Counted from the stretch's first letter, positions 17,706-27,118 are shown. The stretch: DNA of 33,253 nucleotides from Chlorobiaceae bacterium (GCA_013824085.1 PNNF01000024.1:1-33253); one strand, 5' to 3'. A program made the numbers and translations. Notes: a model not told the origin generated them from the letters alone.

Positions 17706-18114
17706 AAACGGAAACTATCAGAATTGTTTCTGTGCCAGTTGGAGTAATGTTATACTTTAATTCATCGCAAAAAATTCTCATCAAGTATAATCCTCGTCCC
17801 GAATCCTTCATCAAATTTTCTGGAGCAGTTGGATCAGGAATATTTTCTGGGTCAAATCCCAATCCTTCATCCTTAATGACAAAAATTAATTTATTCTCTT
17901 CGCGATCAACAGAAATGAAAACTTTTTTTGATTCATCTTTTTTGTTGGCGTGGATGATAGCGTTGGTAGTGGCTTCTGTAATAGCAATCAATAAGCCGGG
18001 AAGTTTGTCGGGATCTAATCCTTCCTCTTTTGCTACGTAACTAATAAACTCTTCTATAGTAATTAAGTTTGTCGGGTTACTTTGTATTTCTATTTCGTAC
18101 TTACTATTTGCCAC
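17704..18114 (-). CDS. RsbW-like anti-sigma factor/serine kinase (HATPase_c_2)
   Basis: A 136-residue single-domain GHKL ATPase of the RsbW/SpoIIAB group, which act as anti-sigma factors or as kinases of STAS anti-anti-sigma factors. N-box EATTNAIIHAN, G1 DEGLGFD, and G2 SGRGLYLMRIF are all present; there is no dimerisation or receiver domain. The start is a GTG at 18114 with no clear ribosome binding site. No partner sigma factor or STAS protein is in the window. It lies 50 bases after the outer-membrane candidate gene, possibly co-transcribed, and ends against the mdh terminator. Confidence 0.85.
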   Translation of the reverse strand: MANSKYEIEIQSNPTNLITIEEFISYVAKEEGLDPDKLPGLLIAITEATTNAIIHANKKDESKKVFISVDREENKLIFVIKDEGLGFDPENIPDPTAPENLMKDSGRGLYLMRIFCDELKYNITPTGTETILIVSV

Positions 18115-18164
18115 AGAATTTTCTTTTTGTTTTTCTAAGTTAATAAAAAGTAATTACACTACAA

Positions 18165-20054
18165 TTAAAAATTCCACAAAAGGTCGATATAAAGTGTAGC
18201 TTGATTTGTTCGTCCTTGATTTGTAACTTCAATAAAATCATACCAACCAGAGACGCTAAGATTAATTTTTTCTAAAATAAAATAACTTATACTTGAGTAG
18301 GGACCGACACTTGAATAATATGAATCAATTTTTTTATTTGCAGCTTGGTACGAAAATGTTTTGAGTGAAAATTTTCTTAAACCAATTGATGTAATTATTT
18401 TATTGTATCGCGATTGAATATATGTCAAAAAATAAATTTCTTCTAAAAATCTAATTGGTCTTGTCTTAAAATCTTTCCACTTAAAATCGCCTTGCTCTGA
18501 CAACTTTAAGTATCCGTTAAATTTCAAGTCAACATTCTTGTTAATCTTTAATGTTGATGAATCGACAAAAGAAAATTGTCTGAAAGAAAAACTTCTCAAA
18601 TTTGGATTTAAGTCTTCAAAATCAAAAACAGTATAATTTGCTGAGACTTCAAAACTATTGAATGAAGAAAAATAATTTGAAGAAAAATTTCCTCCTGAAG
18701 TTAATTTCAAAACTCTGTTCACGTTATTGTTTGAACTTCTTTTTGCAGAGATGTAAACGAGCTTATTCAAGTTGCCTTCAGTCGAAATAAAAAATTCAAA
18801 CAAAGGATTAATTATTCTGCTGTAACGGATTTTGGCGATTGATAACAGCTCGTCGCGGTCATCGAAGTTACGCTCATTTGGTGTATCATACAAAAATTTA
18901 TTTTGTAAAAAGCTTATAGATATTCGATCAGATTTGCTCAGGATGAATGACGTTTCAATTGAGATTGAAGTTCGAAATGATTTATTATTTTTTTGTGATT
19001 CGAGTTCTTCTCGTTGTGTTAATAAAATTTCATTTATTCCGGGAAAGCTCGAAACAGAAAATTTTTCGTCCTTCTCGTAATGATGAATTTTTAACATTGA
19101 AAAAAAATTAGTTGTTGAATAAGCAATGTTAGATTCAAATTCAAATCTAATCTCTTCGAGTCTGCTATCAAGTATTGAAGCTGAATTAACTTTGAGAGTT
19201 TTGTAGCGAAGCCCTCTATCAACATTTCTAAAAAATACAGCTCCTCTTGCATTGAACAATGTATTGTTGAATAATCGAGAGTGAAAAAAATTGTTCTCTA
19301 TTTTGTAATTGGTTTCAACTCTGCTTTGAATATTATTAACGATGTCAAATTCTCTGTTCGTAATTGAATCAGCGGCGAAGTAAAAATCTTTTTTATAATT
19401 TTCAAATGAAAAAATAATTTTATTCCGAATGTAATTGTCTATTGAATTTTCAGCGGAGAAACGAATCTCTCGCAATAAATTTTTTCGTGGCGAAATATCT
19501 TCGTTGTAAAATCGAGCAGCAGTGTTAATGGTGAAGTCACTCAATTTTTCATCTGCAATTATTCCTTCAAATCCATAAATAAAACCTTCATCTTTTTCAC
19601 CAACTTGTCGATTGCTTGAGAAGCCAAAATAGGGAGCGAAATAATTTTTTTGATTTATTACATACTTACCAAAGAGCGAAACATTTGCAGTTGATGCAGA
19701 ATTTATTTCTATTCTTCTTGAGTCTGAAAGGATATTATTTATCGCTGATAAGCCCAGCGAAAAATTGTCCAACAAATCTCCAGAGAAACCCATTCTAAAA
19801 TTCTGTTCGTCTTTAATACTTTTCTCCGCAATTTTAACAATCGTCGAAGAATAATTTTCATCAACAAATAAATTTATTGAATTGAATTTTTTTGAAACAA
19901 GAAATCCCGAACTAAAATTATAAGTGTTTAATTGTTTTCCGAAGCGACTAAAAAAATTGTTTGTGAGGTTATCATAATTAAATAAGAGCGTGTCTCTTCC
20001 ACTTTGTGCAAAGATAAAATTACTAATGAAAATTATTATGAAAAATGTTTTCAA
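18165..20054 (-). CDS. Putative outer-membrane beta-barrel protein
   Basis: A 629-residue exported protein with signal peptide ending in IFAQ. The rest is rich in alternating-hydrophobicity strands with many Asn, Ser, Phe and Tyr, no cysteine clusters, and ends with ATLYIDLLWNF, a C-terminal aromatic residue as expected for a barrel assembled by BAM. No known porin or TonB motif is seen; function unknown. The start is a TTG at 20054 directly after the TAA of the FN3 lipoprotein gene, with only a weak GAG upstream, so translation is probably coupled. The two genes may encode partners at the outer membrane. Confidence 0.72.
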   Translation of the reverse strand: MKTFFIIIFISNFIFAQSGRDTLLFNYDNLTNNFFSRFGKQLNTYNFSSGFLVSKKFNSINLFVDENYSSTIVKIAEKSIKDEQNFRMGFSGDLLDNFSLGLSAINNILSDSRRIEINSASTANVSLFGKYVINQKNYFAPYFGFSSNRQVGEKDEGFIYGFEGIIADEKLSDFTINTAARFYNEDISPRKNLLREIRFSAENSIDNYIRNKIIFSFENYKKDFYFAADSITNREFDIVNNIQSRVETNYKIENNFFHSRLFNNTLFNARGAVFFRNVDRGLRYKTLKVNSASILDSRLEEIRFEFESNIAYSTTNFFSMLKIHHYEKDEKFSVSSFPGINEILLTQREELESQKNNKSFRTSISIETSFILSKSDRISISFLQNKFLYDTPNERNFDDRDELLSIAKIRYSRIINPLFEFFISTEGNLNKLVYISAKRSSNNNVNRVLKLTSGGNFSSNYFSSFNSFEVSANYTVFDFEDLNPNLRSFSFRQFSFVDSSTLKINKNVDLKFNGYLKLSEQGDFKWKDFKTRPIRFLEEIYFLTYIQSRYNKIITSIGLRKFSLKTFSYQAANKKIDSYYSSVGPYSSISYFILEKINLSVSGWYDFIEVTNQGRTNQATLYIDLLWNF

Positions 20055-21068
20055 TTAATTTACTCGAAACTTAAAAAGGGGAGAGATGCTGTTTGGTTGA
20101 GTTTCATCTTTTGTATAGGTAATGATTCGCCAAAAATAATCGCGTGCTGGATAAATAAAATCAGCATCAAATAAAATACTCAAAGTATCATTCGTCAAAT
20201 CAGTATTAATTTCCTTACTCCAAATCTCTCCGAAGAATTCGTTTGTTTGAACAATTATTTTATAAGTAGTTGGAACGTTTAATGTTCTAATTCTAAAATA
20301 TCTAAAATACTTATCATTATAATTATTTTGAGGAAAAATTATTTCTGGAATTGGAAGAATTTTATCTGCCACTTGATTTGTCGGAAGACTTCTGAGTCCG
20401 CCTTTATCGACAGCAACAATGCGGTAGAAATAATATTTGTAATTTTCGAAGTCGAGTGAAGAATCGATAAAAGATGTTAGACTTGTTGATGCAATTAAAT
20501 TTGATGAGTCGGGAATAAAATTTTCAATTGTACTTCTAAAAATTTGATAGTGCTTAACATCAGACTCAATATTTTTTCGCCATCGTAAAAAAAAACTTTT
20601 TTCGTTAAGCCAATTTCTTCCGAAGACTTCCAATCCACGTGGCGTTATTGGTGCGTGAATATTGGGTGAAATCAGACTTACTGAAATTGAAAATTTACTT
20701 TCTCTTTCCGTTCTGTCAAATGCAGAAACGCGGATATAATAGATTGAGTCATAATCAAGAGAGTCGATGAAATAATAATTGTTTGGAGTTGTAGCAATCA
20801 AGAACCAATTGAGCGTATCATTTTTACTTAAGAAAATTTTATAACCTTGAAAATCATATTCGGAGTTAGTATCCCAAGCAATGAGTGCTTCGCCATCTTC
20901 AGAAAAAATTATTCTTAAATTAGTAGGAACAGCTGGCGGCAAAGAGTCATCAACAAAATCAATTGGTTGCTCTCTACCGCAGCTCATAAAAAAAAGTGAG
21001 CAAAGAAAAAGAATAAATGCAGGAGCATTTCTATTAAAAAATAAAAATGAAAAATATTTTCTAATCAT
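20055..21068 (-). CDS. Fibronectin type III-repeat lipoprotein
   Basis: A 337-residue lipoprotein: signal segment and lipobox FFMSC (Cys30). Two fibronectin type III-like domains follow: residues about 42-135 (PPAVPTNLRIIF, ALIAWDTN, FQGYKIFLSKND, YYIRVSAFDR) and about 140-235 (PITPRGLEVF, FLRWRKN, VKHYQIFRST, YYFYRIVAVDKGG). A third beta-rich region follows (240-337), containing FWRIITYTKD, that may be a degenerate FN3 domain. FN3 domains usually bind proteins or carbohydrates outside the cell. It ends where the barrel gene begins and starts 9 bases after the MBL/beta-CASP gene. Ligand unknown. Confidence 0.82.
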   Translation of the reverse strand: MIRKYFSFLFFNRNAPAFILFLCSLFFMSCGREQPIDFVDDSLPPAVPTNLRIIFSEDGEALIAWDTNSEYDFQGYKIFLSKNDTLNWFLIATTPNNYYFIDSLDYDSIYYIRVSAFDRTERESKFSISVSLISPNIHAPITPRGLEVFGRNWLNEKSFFLRWRKNIESDVKHYQIFRSTIENFIPDSSNLIASTSLTSFIDSSLDFENYKYYFYRIVAVDKGGLRSLPTNQVADKILPIPEIIFPQNNYNDKYFRYFRIRTLNVPTTYKIIVQTNEFFGEIWSKEINTDLTNDTLSILFDADFIYPARDYFWRIITYTKDETQPNSISPLFKFRVN

Positions 21069-21077
21069 TTGCTTTAA

Positions 21078-22475
21078 TCAAATTGAAATTATATCGCCTC
21101 GACTGGGAGCAACAACATTAGTAAAGCCATTCGCATTTAATTTTTCAATGAGAGATTGTTGTTGAGCTGACTCGCCGTGCACGAGAAAAATATTTTTTAA
21201 AATTGATTTATCAAAGTTCTCACAATATTCAATTATCTCTTTGTAATCTGCGTGTCCACTCAGTGAATTCATAAAAATAACTTCTGAATTTACTTTGTAG
21301 TCCTCTCCAAAAATTCTTACATTAGTTGCACCATCAATCAATTTTCTTCCTAAAGTATTTTCAGCGCAGTAACCGACAAACAAAATAATATTATTTGGGT
21401 TATGAATGTTGTTCGCAAGGTGATGCAGCACTCTGCCCGCTTCTGCCATACCTGAAGAGGAGATAATTATGCAAGACTCTGTAATCGAATTTAATTTTTT
21501 TGAATCTTCAACATCCCGAATAAAAGTTAATTTATAAAATCCGAATGGGTCATCATGCTTATTCATAAAATTTACGGTCTCTTCGTCAAAACATTCTGGA
21601 TGCAGTCGGAATATTTCAGTTGCATTAACACTCAAAGGACTGTCAACATAAACTGGTATTTTTACAGCGGGGTCGTCTTCAAAAATTTTATTCAACAAGT
21701 AAACTACTTCTTGTGTTCTACCCAAACTGAAAGAAGGAATTATAATTTTCCCTCCATTTGATTTTGCTTTTTTAATAACATCGCGCATCGAGTTTTGAGA
21801 AAGACGAATATCTTCGTGCAACCTTGAGCCGTAAGTACTTTCACAAATAAATAAATCAACTTGCGGAATTGGTTGAGGGTCTTTTAAGATTGGAGTATTC
21901 TTTCTACCTAAGTCTCCGGAAAAACCGATGCGGTATAATTTATTGTCTGAAACAATTTCTAAATAAGTTACCGCAGATCCCAGAATGTGTCCTGCATCTT
22001 TAAATAAAAGAGAAATATTATTTGCGATTTTAAATTCTCTGTCGTAGCCAACTCCAACAAAAAGTTTGTTAGTTGCATCAACATCTTTTTGGCTATACAA
22101 AAGCTCGAATAAATTTTTCCCATCCCGTTTTCTTTTTTTATTCACGAACTCAACATCTTTATTCTGAATGTGTGCGCTATCTTTTAACATCAATGCAGTA
22201 ATATCGCGTGTGGCGTAAGTTGAATAGATGTCGCCTGTAAATCCGTGCTTGACAAGATTTGGTAAATTACCTGAGTGGTCAATATGAGCGTGGGAGAGAA
22301 CAACAAAATCAATTTCAGCGGGGTCAAAGAATTCAAAATTTCTATTCAATTCAAAAGCTTCTTTACGCTTGCCTTGATACAAACCGCAATCCAATAAAAA
22401 TTTTTTGTTCCCAACTTTTAGATAGTGCATAGAACCAGTAACTGTTTTAGCTGCGCCGATAAATTGTAATTCCAT
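21078..22475 (-). CDS. MBL-fold/beta-CASP RNA-processing-type metallohydrolase
   Basis: A 465-residue metallo-beta-lactamase-fold enzyme of the beta-CASP group, related to CPSF73-like RNA endo/exonucleases. Zinc motifs: SHAHIDHSGN (His62, His64, Asp66, His67), GHILGSA, GFSGDLGR (bridging Asp), and GHADY plus VHGE near the C-terminus. The beta-CASP motifs STYGSRLH, PSFSLGRTQE and SSSGMAEAGRVLHHL are all present, followed by the RMMBL domain. No signal peptide, so cytoplasmic. RNA is the likely substrate by family, not shown here. First gene of a minus-strand group with the FN3 lipoprotein; divergent from nuoA. Confidence 0.92.
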   Translation of the reverse strand: MELQFIGAAKTVTGSMHYLKVGNKKFLLDCGLYQGKRKEAFELNRNFEFFDPAEIDFVVLSHAHIDHSGNLPNLVKHGFTGDIYSTYATRDITALMLKDSAHIQNKDVEFVNKKRKRDGKNLFELLYSQKDVDATNKLFVGVGYDREFKIANNISLLFKDAGHILGSAVTYLEIVSDNKLYRIGFSGDLGRKNTPILKDPQPIPQVDLFICESTYGSRLHEDIRLSQNSMRDVIKKAKSNGGKIIIPSFSLGRTQEVVYLLNKIFEDDPAVKIPVYVDSPLSVNATEIFRLHPECFDEETVNFMNKHDDPFGFYKLTFIRDVEDSKKLNSITESCIIISSSGMAEAGRVLHHLANNIHNPNNIILFVGYCAENTLGRKLIDGATNVRIFGEDYKVNSEVIFMNSLSGHADYKEIIEYCENFDKSILKNIFLVHGESAQQQSLIEKLNANGFTNVVAPSRGDIISI

Positions 22476-22546
22476 ATTTTACTTCTTTACTATTTATTGA
22501 ATAAAAGGAGAAATAAATTTACTTAACTTTTTTCGTATTGAATAAA

Positions 22547-22554
22547 CAAATATA
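22547..22554 (-). promoter_or_regulatory. Possible -7 box of the MBL/beta-CASP gene
   Basis: Read on the minus strand this is TATATTTG, a perfect TAnnTTTG, about 70 bases before the start codon. No TTG is found at the expected distance upstream, so the assignment is weak. Confidence 0.35.
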
Positions 22555-22580
22555 ATTTCATTTTTCAAGAAGAATTTAAA

Positions 22581-22611
22581 TTGACAATAAACTTGTTTTG
22601 TGATAACTTAA
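22581..22611 (+). promoter_or_regulatory. Candidate promoter of the nuoABCDEF operon
   Basis: TTGAC at 22581-22585, 18 bases, then TAACTTAA at 22604-22611, matching TAnnTTTG except for the last two bases. Layout and spacing equal those at rplU. It lies 28 bases before the nuoA ATG. Confidence 0.5.
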
Positions 22612-22639
22612 TTACTTAAATTTTCTAAAAATAGATAAT

Positions 22640-23008
22640 ATGATTGAACAATACATACCGATTTTTTTAGTGTTAGCATTTGCAATCACTTTTGGAGTGG
22701 TTACAGTTTTTTCATCTGAGATTTTTGGACCAAAACGTCCTACCTCAGAAAAACTTTCTACTTATGAAAGTGGAATGAAACCAATAGGAACAACGACAGA
22801 ACGAATTTCGATTAAATATTATATGGTAGCTATGTTATTTATAATTTTTGATCTCGAAGTAATTTTTGTTTACCCTTGGGCAGTACAATTCAGATCTCTT
22901 TATAACGAATTTGGAATGTTTGCTTTTTATTCTATGTTGGTCTTCTTGATTGTTTTTGAGATTGGTTATTTATATGCTTACAAAAAAGGAGGCTTTAATT
23001 GGGATTAG
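22640..23008 (+). CDS. nuoA: NADH-quinone oxidoreductase subunit A
   Basis: A 122-residue membrane subunit of respiratory complex I. Three transmembrane helices are visible (about 5-27, 60-80 and 90-112). The loop between the first and second carries [20 protein letters not shown], the conserved region with the YESG motif, and the second helix has [15 protein letters not shown] with the conserved Asp-Leu-Glu. No Shine-Dalgarno precedes the ATG. First gene of nuoABCDEF; it overlaps nuoB by 10 bases. Confidence 0.96.
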   Translation: MIEQYIPIFLVLAFAITFGVVTVFSSEIFGPKRPTSEKLSTYESGMKPIGTTTERISIKYYMVAMLFIIFDLEVIFVYPWAVQFRSLYNEFGMFAFYSMLVFLIVFEIGYLYAYKKGGFNWD

Positions 23009-23502
23009 AAGCCAGATTAAATCAAGATGGATTTATCACAACTTCTGTGGACTTCTTAGCTGCTTGGGCAAGAAAAAGTTCAGTATGGCCAATGCCGATG
23101 GGAATTTCTTGCTGTGCTATCGAAATGATGTCTTCAGGCGGACCTAAATACGATATCGCCCGCTTCGGTTCTGAAGTTATGCGGTTCACTCCTCGTCAAT
23201 GCGATTTGATGATTGTTGCCGGAACAGTAACTTATAAAATGGCAAAAGTTGTAAAAAAAATTTATGACCAAATGCCCGGACCAAAATGGGTAATAGCAAT
23301 GGGAGCTTGTACATCAACGGGTGGAATGTATCGTTCATATTCTGTAGTGCAAGGGATTGATCAATTTTTACCAGTTGATATTTATTTAGCCGGATGTCCA
23401 CCGAGACCCGACAATTTATTAAATGCGTTAATTCAGATTCAAGCAAAAATTGAAAAAACTAGAGTGAGTCAATTTCAAGACGCTCCATATTTAGAAAAAT
23501 AA
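22999..23502 (+). CDS. nuoB: NADH-quinone oxidoreductase subunit B
   Basis: A 167-residue complex I subunit that holds the last iron-sulfur cluster, N2, next to the quinone. The cluster ligands are all present: tandem Cys38-Cys39 in SCCAIEM, Cys104 in MGACTSTGG and Cys133 in LAGCPPRP. The start is a TTG at 22999, inside the end of nuoA, supported by a strong AAGGAGG at 22987-22993; the first ATG in frame would remove the start of the conserved domain. Second gene of the operon. Confidence 0.96.
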   Translation: MGLEARLNQDGFITTSVDFLAAWARKSSVWPMPMGISCCAIEMMSSGGPKYDIARFGSEVMRFTPRQCDLMIVAGTVTYKMAKVVKKIYDQMPGPKWVIAMGACTSTGGMYRSYSVVQGIDQFLPVDIYLAGCPPRPDNLLNALIQIQAKIEKTRVSQFQDAPYLEK

Positions 23503-23979
23503 ATGCAGACAATATTAGAACAATCGTTACAAACAAAATTTCCGGAAATAAAATTTGTTTTTTCCGAGTACAAAAATCTTATCGAAATAAAATTTGATAA
23601 GAAATATTTGACAGAAGTTGCACTTTTTTTGAAAGACGATCCACGCTTATCTTTCAGTATGTGCGAAGATCTTACTGCCATAGATTGGGCAACAAGTAAT
23701 AATCGCTTCTCAATGATTTATATCCTCTTCTCTTTAAGTAATAAATTCAGAATAAAACTTAAAGTAGATTTAGAAGAAGGGGAAAAAGTCGATTCGATTT
23801 CTGCAATTTGGAACTCAGCAAATTGGGCAGAAAGAGAAACTTATGATATGTTCGGAATAGAATTTAATAACCACCCAGATCTCAGAAGAATGTATATGCC
23901 AGAAGAATTTGAATATCATCCTTTGAGAAAAGAATTTCCTGTGATGGGAATTCCTGGATCACTCTCCCTACCTAAATAA
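23503..23979 (+). CDS. nuoC: NADH-quinone oxidoreductase subunit C
   Basis: A 158-residue peripheral-arm subunit of complex I (30 kDa family). The signature is at residues about 108-150: ANWAEREtYDMFGIEF, then HPDLRRMYMPEEFEYHPLRKEFP. It starts on the base after the nuoB stop, so translation is coupled. It is separate from nuoD, not fused as in some Gammaproteobacteria. Confidence 0.96.
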   Translation: MQTILEQSLQTKFPEIKFVFSEYKNLIEIKFDKKYLTEVALFLKDDPRLSFSMCEDLTAIDWATSNNRFSMIYILFSLSNKFRIKLKVDLEEGEKVDSISAIWNSANWAERETYDMFGIEFNNHPDLRRMYMPEEFEYHPLRKEFPVMGIPGSLSLPK

Positions 23980-23987
23980 AAAAGTTT

Positions 23988-25241
23988 ATGAAAAAATTAG
24001 TAAAAGAAGATATTCATCCAAAAATAATTCAGAGATTACTAAGTTCTGAAACTGAAATTTCATTTGATGACGCTTTAGAAAATGAAATGGTTTTGAATAT
24101 GGGTCCGCAACACCCAGCTACTCACGGAGTGCTGAGATTAGTACTGCGACTCGATGGTGAGACTGTTGTTGCGTGTGTGCCTGAATTGGGTTATCTCCAT
24201 CGTGGTTATGAAAAGATGGCTGAGAACATGACTTACTATGAATTTATTCCACATACAGATCGTCTTGATTATCTATCACCACCAGCGAACAATGTAGCTT
24301 TCGTTTTAGCTTGCGAAAAATTAGCAGGACTCGAAGCTCCGGTTCGTGCAAATTATATTAGAATGCTTGTTGCAGAACTAACAAGAATGGGTTCACATTT
24401 AGTTGCTATTGGTGCTCTTGCAATGGATGTTGGTGCTCTTACTGTATTCTTATGGACTTTAAGAGAGAGAGAAAAAATTCTCGATTTGTTTGATATTATT
24501 TGCGGTGCTCGTTTCACCACAAGCTATACACGAATTGGCGGAGTTGCATTTGATGTAACTGATGAAGCATTAAAATTAACGAAAAATTTTATCGATCAGT
24601 TTGAAGAAAAAATTGATGAAATTGAAAAACTCCTTAACTCGAATAAAATTTTTATTTCAAGACTCGAAGGTGTTGGAGTTGTTTCTGCAGAGGATGCAAT
24701 TAATTTAGGTTTGACTGGACCTTTATTAAGAGGCTCGGGTGTTGAGCACGATTTAAGAAGAGCAACTCCATATCTGTTTTATAATGAAATGGATTTTAAT
24801 GTTCCTACTTATAAAGAAGGCGATTGCTTAGCACGATATTTTGTCCGGTGCGATGAGTTGCGAGAAAGCGCCAAAATTATTTTGCAAGTAATGGATAAAA
24901 TGCCCAAAGGCGAAATTATCTTAAATAGTCCGAAAAAAGTTTTACCGAAAAAAACTGAAATCTATTCGAAGATGGAAGAATTAATTCATGATTTTATGAT
25001 TGTTAATTATGGAATCAATCCACCTGCAGGAGAAATTTATAGTGCTGTAGAAAATCCAAAAGGAGAGTTGGGCTTTTACATTGTAAGTAAAGGCGAAGGA
25101 CATCCTTGGAGATTAAAAATTCGTTCACCGTCTTTTGTAAATTTGCAATCTCTTCCAAAATTAGTTGTCGGACATATGCTTTCTGATGTCGTTGCAATTA
25201 TTGGAAGTATTGACCCGATAATGGGCGAAGCCGATAAATAA
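23988..25241 (+). CDS. nuoD: NADH-quinone oxidoreductase subunit D
   Basis: A 417-residue peripheral subunit of complex I (49 kDa family) that forms the quinone site with NuoB. Seen: NMGPQHPATHGVLRLVLRLDGE, ELGYLHRGYEKMAEN with the conserved His and Tyr region, DRLDYLSPPANN, GPLLRGSGVEHDLRR, and near the end RSPSFVNLQSLP followed by DVVAIIGSIDPIMGEADK, which ends on the acidic-rich tail where most homologs end with IDxVxGExDR. Eight bases after nuoC, 16 before nuoE. Confidence 0.97.
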   Translation: MKKLVKEDIHPKIIQRLLSSETEISFDDALENEMVLNMGPQHPATHGVLRLVLRLDGETVVACVPELGYLHRGYEKMAENMTYYEFIPHTDRLDYLSPPANNVAFVLACEKLAGLEAPVRANYIRMLVAELTRMGSHLVAIGALAMDVGALTVFLWTLREREKILDLFDIICGARFTTSYTRIGGVAFDVTDEALKLTKNFIDQFEEKIDEIEKLLNSNKIFISRLEGVGVVSAEDAINLGLTGPLLRGSGVEHDLRRATPYLFYNEMDFNVPTYKEGDCLARYFVRCDELRESAKIILQVMDKMPKGEIILNSPKKVLPKKTEIYSKMEELIHDFMIVNYGINPPAGEIYSAVENPKGELGFYIVSKGEGHPWRLKIRSPSFVNLQSLPKLVVGHMLSDVVAIIGSIDPIMGEADK

Positions 25242-25257
25242 AAATAAAAAAAGTATT

Positions 25258-25734
25258 ATGATGGAATTTAAATTCACTACTGAAAATATTGAAAAAGTAA
25301 ATAAAGAAATTTCTAAATATCCAACGAAACTCCCTGCAGTTATGGGCATTCTATACATTGCTCAAGAACAGAATGGCTGGATCTCGATGGAAGTGATTAA
25401 AGAAATTTCGAATATTTTAGAAGTAACTGAAGAAGAAGTTTTTGGTGTTGTTACTTTTTACACGATGTATCATCAAAAACCGATGGGGAAATATCATATC
25501 CAAGTTTGTACTAATGTCTCTTGTATGCTGCGCGGAGGATACGAAATTTGGAATTCGATGAAAGATAAAATTGGTATTGGAAATCTTGGTGTAACAGAAG
25601 ATCAAAAATTTTCACTCGAAGAAGTTGAATGTATGGGCTCTTGCGGAACTGCACCAATGTTGGCGATCAACGAAGATTACTACGAAAACTTGGATAAAGA
25701 AAAAGCACTTCAAATTATTGAATCACTCAAATAG
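25258..25734 (+). CDS. nuoE: NADH-quinone oxidoreductase subunit E
   Basis: A 158-residue thioredoxin-like [2Fe-2S] subunit (24 kDa family) of the NADH-oxidising module. The cluster N1a ligands are present: Cys84 and Cys89 in VCTNVSCML, Cys125 and Cys129 in VECMGSCGTAP. The N-terminal helical part with LPAVMGILYIAQEQNGWIS is also typical. Two ATGs in a row (25258, 25261) could start it. It is followed by nuoF after one base. Confidence 0.95.
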   Translation: MMEFKFTTENIEKVNKEISKYPTKLPAVMGILYIAQEQNGWISMEVIKEISNILEVTEEEVFGVVTFYTMYHQKPMGKYHIQVCTNVSCMLRGGYEIWNSMKDKIGIGNLGVTEDQKFSLEEVECMGSCGTAPMLAINEDYYENLDKEKALQIIESLK

Positions 25735-25735
25735 A

Positions 25736-27064
25736 ATGACAATGGAAAAAATTGTATTACCAGATATTGAAAACCTTCACCAACTCGATGTTTACTTAAA
25801 AAATGGTGGATACTCAGCGGCTCAAAAAGCTTTTAGTTTGACAAGTGATGAAATTATTGATCAAGTTAAAAAGTCGGGATTAAGAGGTAGAGGCGGCGCT
25901 GCTTTTTCAGCGGGAATAAAATGGAGCTTCATGCCAAAGTCTAACGACAAGCCAAAATATTTATGTATCAATGGTGATGAGAGTGAGCCGGGTTCTTTTA
26001 AGGATAGACAAGTATTCGAGTTTAACCCGCATCAATTAATTGAAGGCACAATTATTTCCTGCTTCGCTATTGGTGCAAAAGTAAGTTACGTTTACATTCG
26101 TGGTGAATATCATAAGTGGATAAAGTTATTTCAAAAAGCTTTGGATGATGCTTATGCAAATAATTTTGTCGGCGAAGGAATGAAACAAAAATTTGGAACT
26201 GATTTTTCTTGCGATATTTATATTCACAAAGGAGCTGGCGCCTACATTTGTGGTGAAGAAACTTCTTTGATGAATTCAATTGAAGGGAAGCGTGGATACC
26301 CAAGAATAAAGCCACCATTTCCTGCACAGTCGGGTTTGTGGGGCAATCCAACCACTATTAACAACGTCGAAACCATTACGAACATTCCACCAATTATAAA
26401 CAAAGGGTGGGAGTGGTTCGCATCAATTGGTGAGCCGAAGCATCCGGGAACAATTCTTTTTGGAATTAGTGGACATGTGAATAAGCCGGGAGTTTATGAA
26501 TTGCCATCAGGAACATTGTTGACTGAATTAATTTTTAATTATGCTGGTGGAGTTCCGGGAAATAAAAAAGTTAAATGCGTAATTCCAGGTGGTTCTTCAA
26601 TGCCGCCACTCAGAGGTGATCAGATTGAAGGTATCAAAATGGATGCTGAATCGTTGAAGATTGCTGGCTCTGCTATTGGAACGGGCGGAGTAATTGTGAT
26701 GGATGAAGATACCGATTTAGTAAAAGTTTTAGCTCGCATTGCTAAATTTTATTATCATGAAAGTTGTGGACAATGCACTCCTTGTAGAGAAGGCACTGGT
26801 TGGATGCTGAAATTATTGAACAGAATTGTGCGTGGTGAAGGCTCTAAAAAAGATGTTGATTTGTTAATAAGTGTTGCGAACAACATCGATGGAAACACAG
26901 TTTGTGCACTTGGTGAAGCAGCAGCTTGGCCTGTTAAATTTATGATTCAAAGATTCAGAGATGAATTTGACGCCAGAGTTAAAGATGAGATAATGATTCC
27001 TGTTTTAAATAAAGTTCATTCGATGAGAAAAACTGCAAATCCTCTTTCTCCAGTTCAAAATTGA
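25736..27064 (+). CDS. nuoF: NADH-quinone oxidoreductase subunit F
   Basis: The 442-residue NADH-binding flavoprotein subunit of complex I (51 kDa family). Seen: LRGRGGAAFSAGIKW (FMN/NADH glycine loop, 49-63), NGDESEPGSFKDR, KGAGAYICGEETSLMNSIEGKRGYPR-type motif at 165-190, and the [4Fe-4S] cluster N3 ligands Cys344, Cys347, Cys350 (ESCGQCTPCREG) plus Cys390. I start it at the ATG at 25736, right after the nuoE stop; a longer open frame back to 25625 only overlaps nuoE. It is the last nuo gene here; no nuoG follows. A stem-loop overlaps its stop codon. Confidence 0.97.
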   Translation: MTMEKIVLPDIENLHQLDVYLKNGGYSAAQKAFSLTSDEIIDQVKKSGLRGRGGAAFSAGIKWSFMPKSNDKPKYLCINGDESEPGSFKDRQVFEFNPHQLIEGTIISCFAIGAKVSYVYIRGEYHKWIKLFQKALDDAYANNFVGEGMKQKFGTDFSCDIYIHKGAGAYICGEETSLMNSIEGKRGYPRIKPPFPAQSGLWGNPTTINNVETITNIPPIINKGWEWFASIGEPKHPGTILFGISGHVNKPGVYELPSGTLLTELIFNYAGGVPGNKKVKCVIPGGSSMPPLRGDQIEGIKMDAESLKIAGSAIGTGGVIVMDEDTDLVKVLARIAKFYYHESCGQCTPCREGTGWMLKLLNRIVRGEGSKKDVDLLISVANNIDGNTVCALGEAAAWPVKFMIQRFRDEFDARVKDEIMIPVLNKVHSMRKTANPLSPVQN

Positions 27065-27118
27065 AATTGTTCGGTTTGTGATTCGTTGTGCAACTCGAAT
27101 AGATAGAACAAATTTCAA
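27061..27118 (+). other. Long stem-loop overlapping the nuoF stop codon
   Basis: TTGAAATTGTTC at 27061-27072 pairs with GAACAAATTTCAA at 27106-27118 with one bulged A, and inside this ATTCG (27081-27085) pairs with CGAAT (27096-27100). No T-tract follows directly; a run of eight T lies about 25 bases further on. It could be an operon-end structure or mRNA-stabilising element. Confidence 0.5.

Noticed and set aside
25625-25735. Extension of nuoF into nuoE
   Set aside because: The extra residues are nuoE read in another frame; the ATG at 25736 directly after the nuoE stop gives the usual NuoF start.
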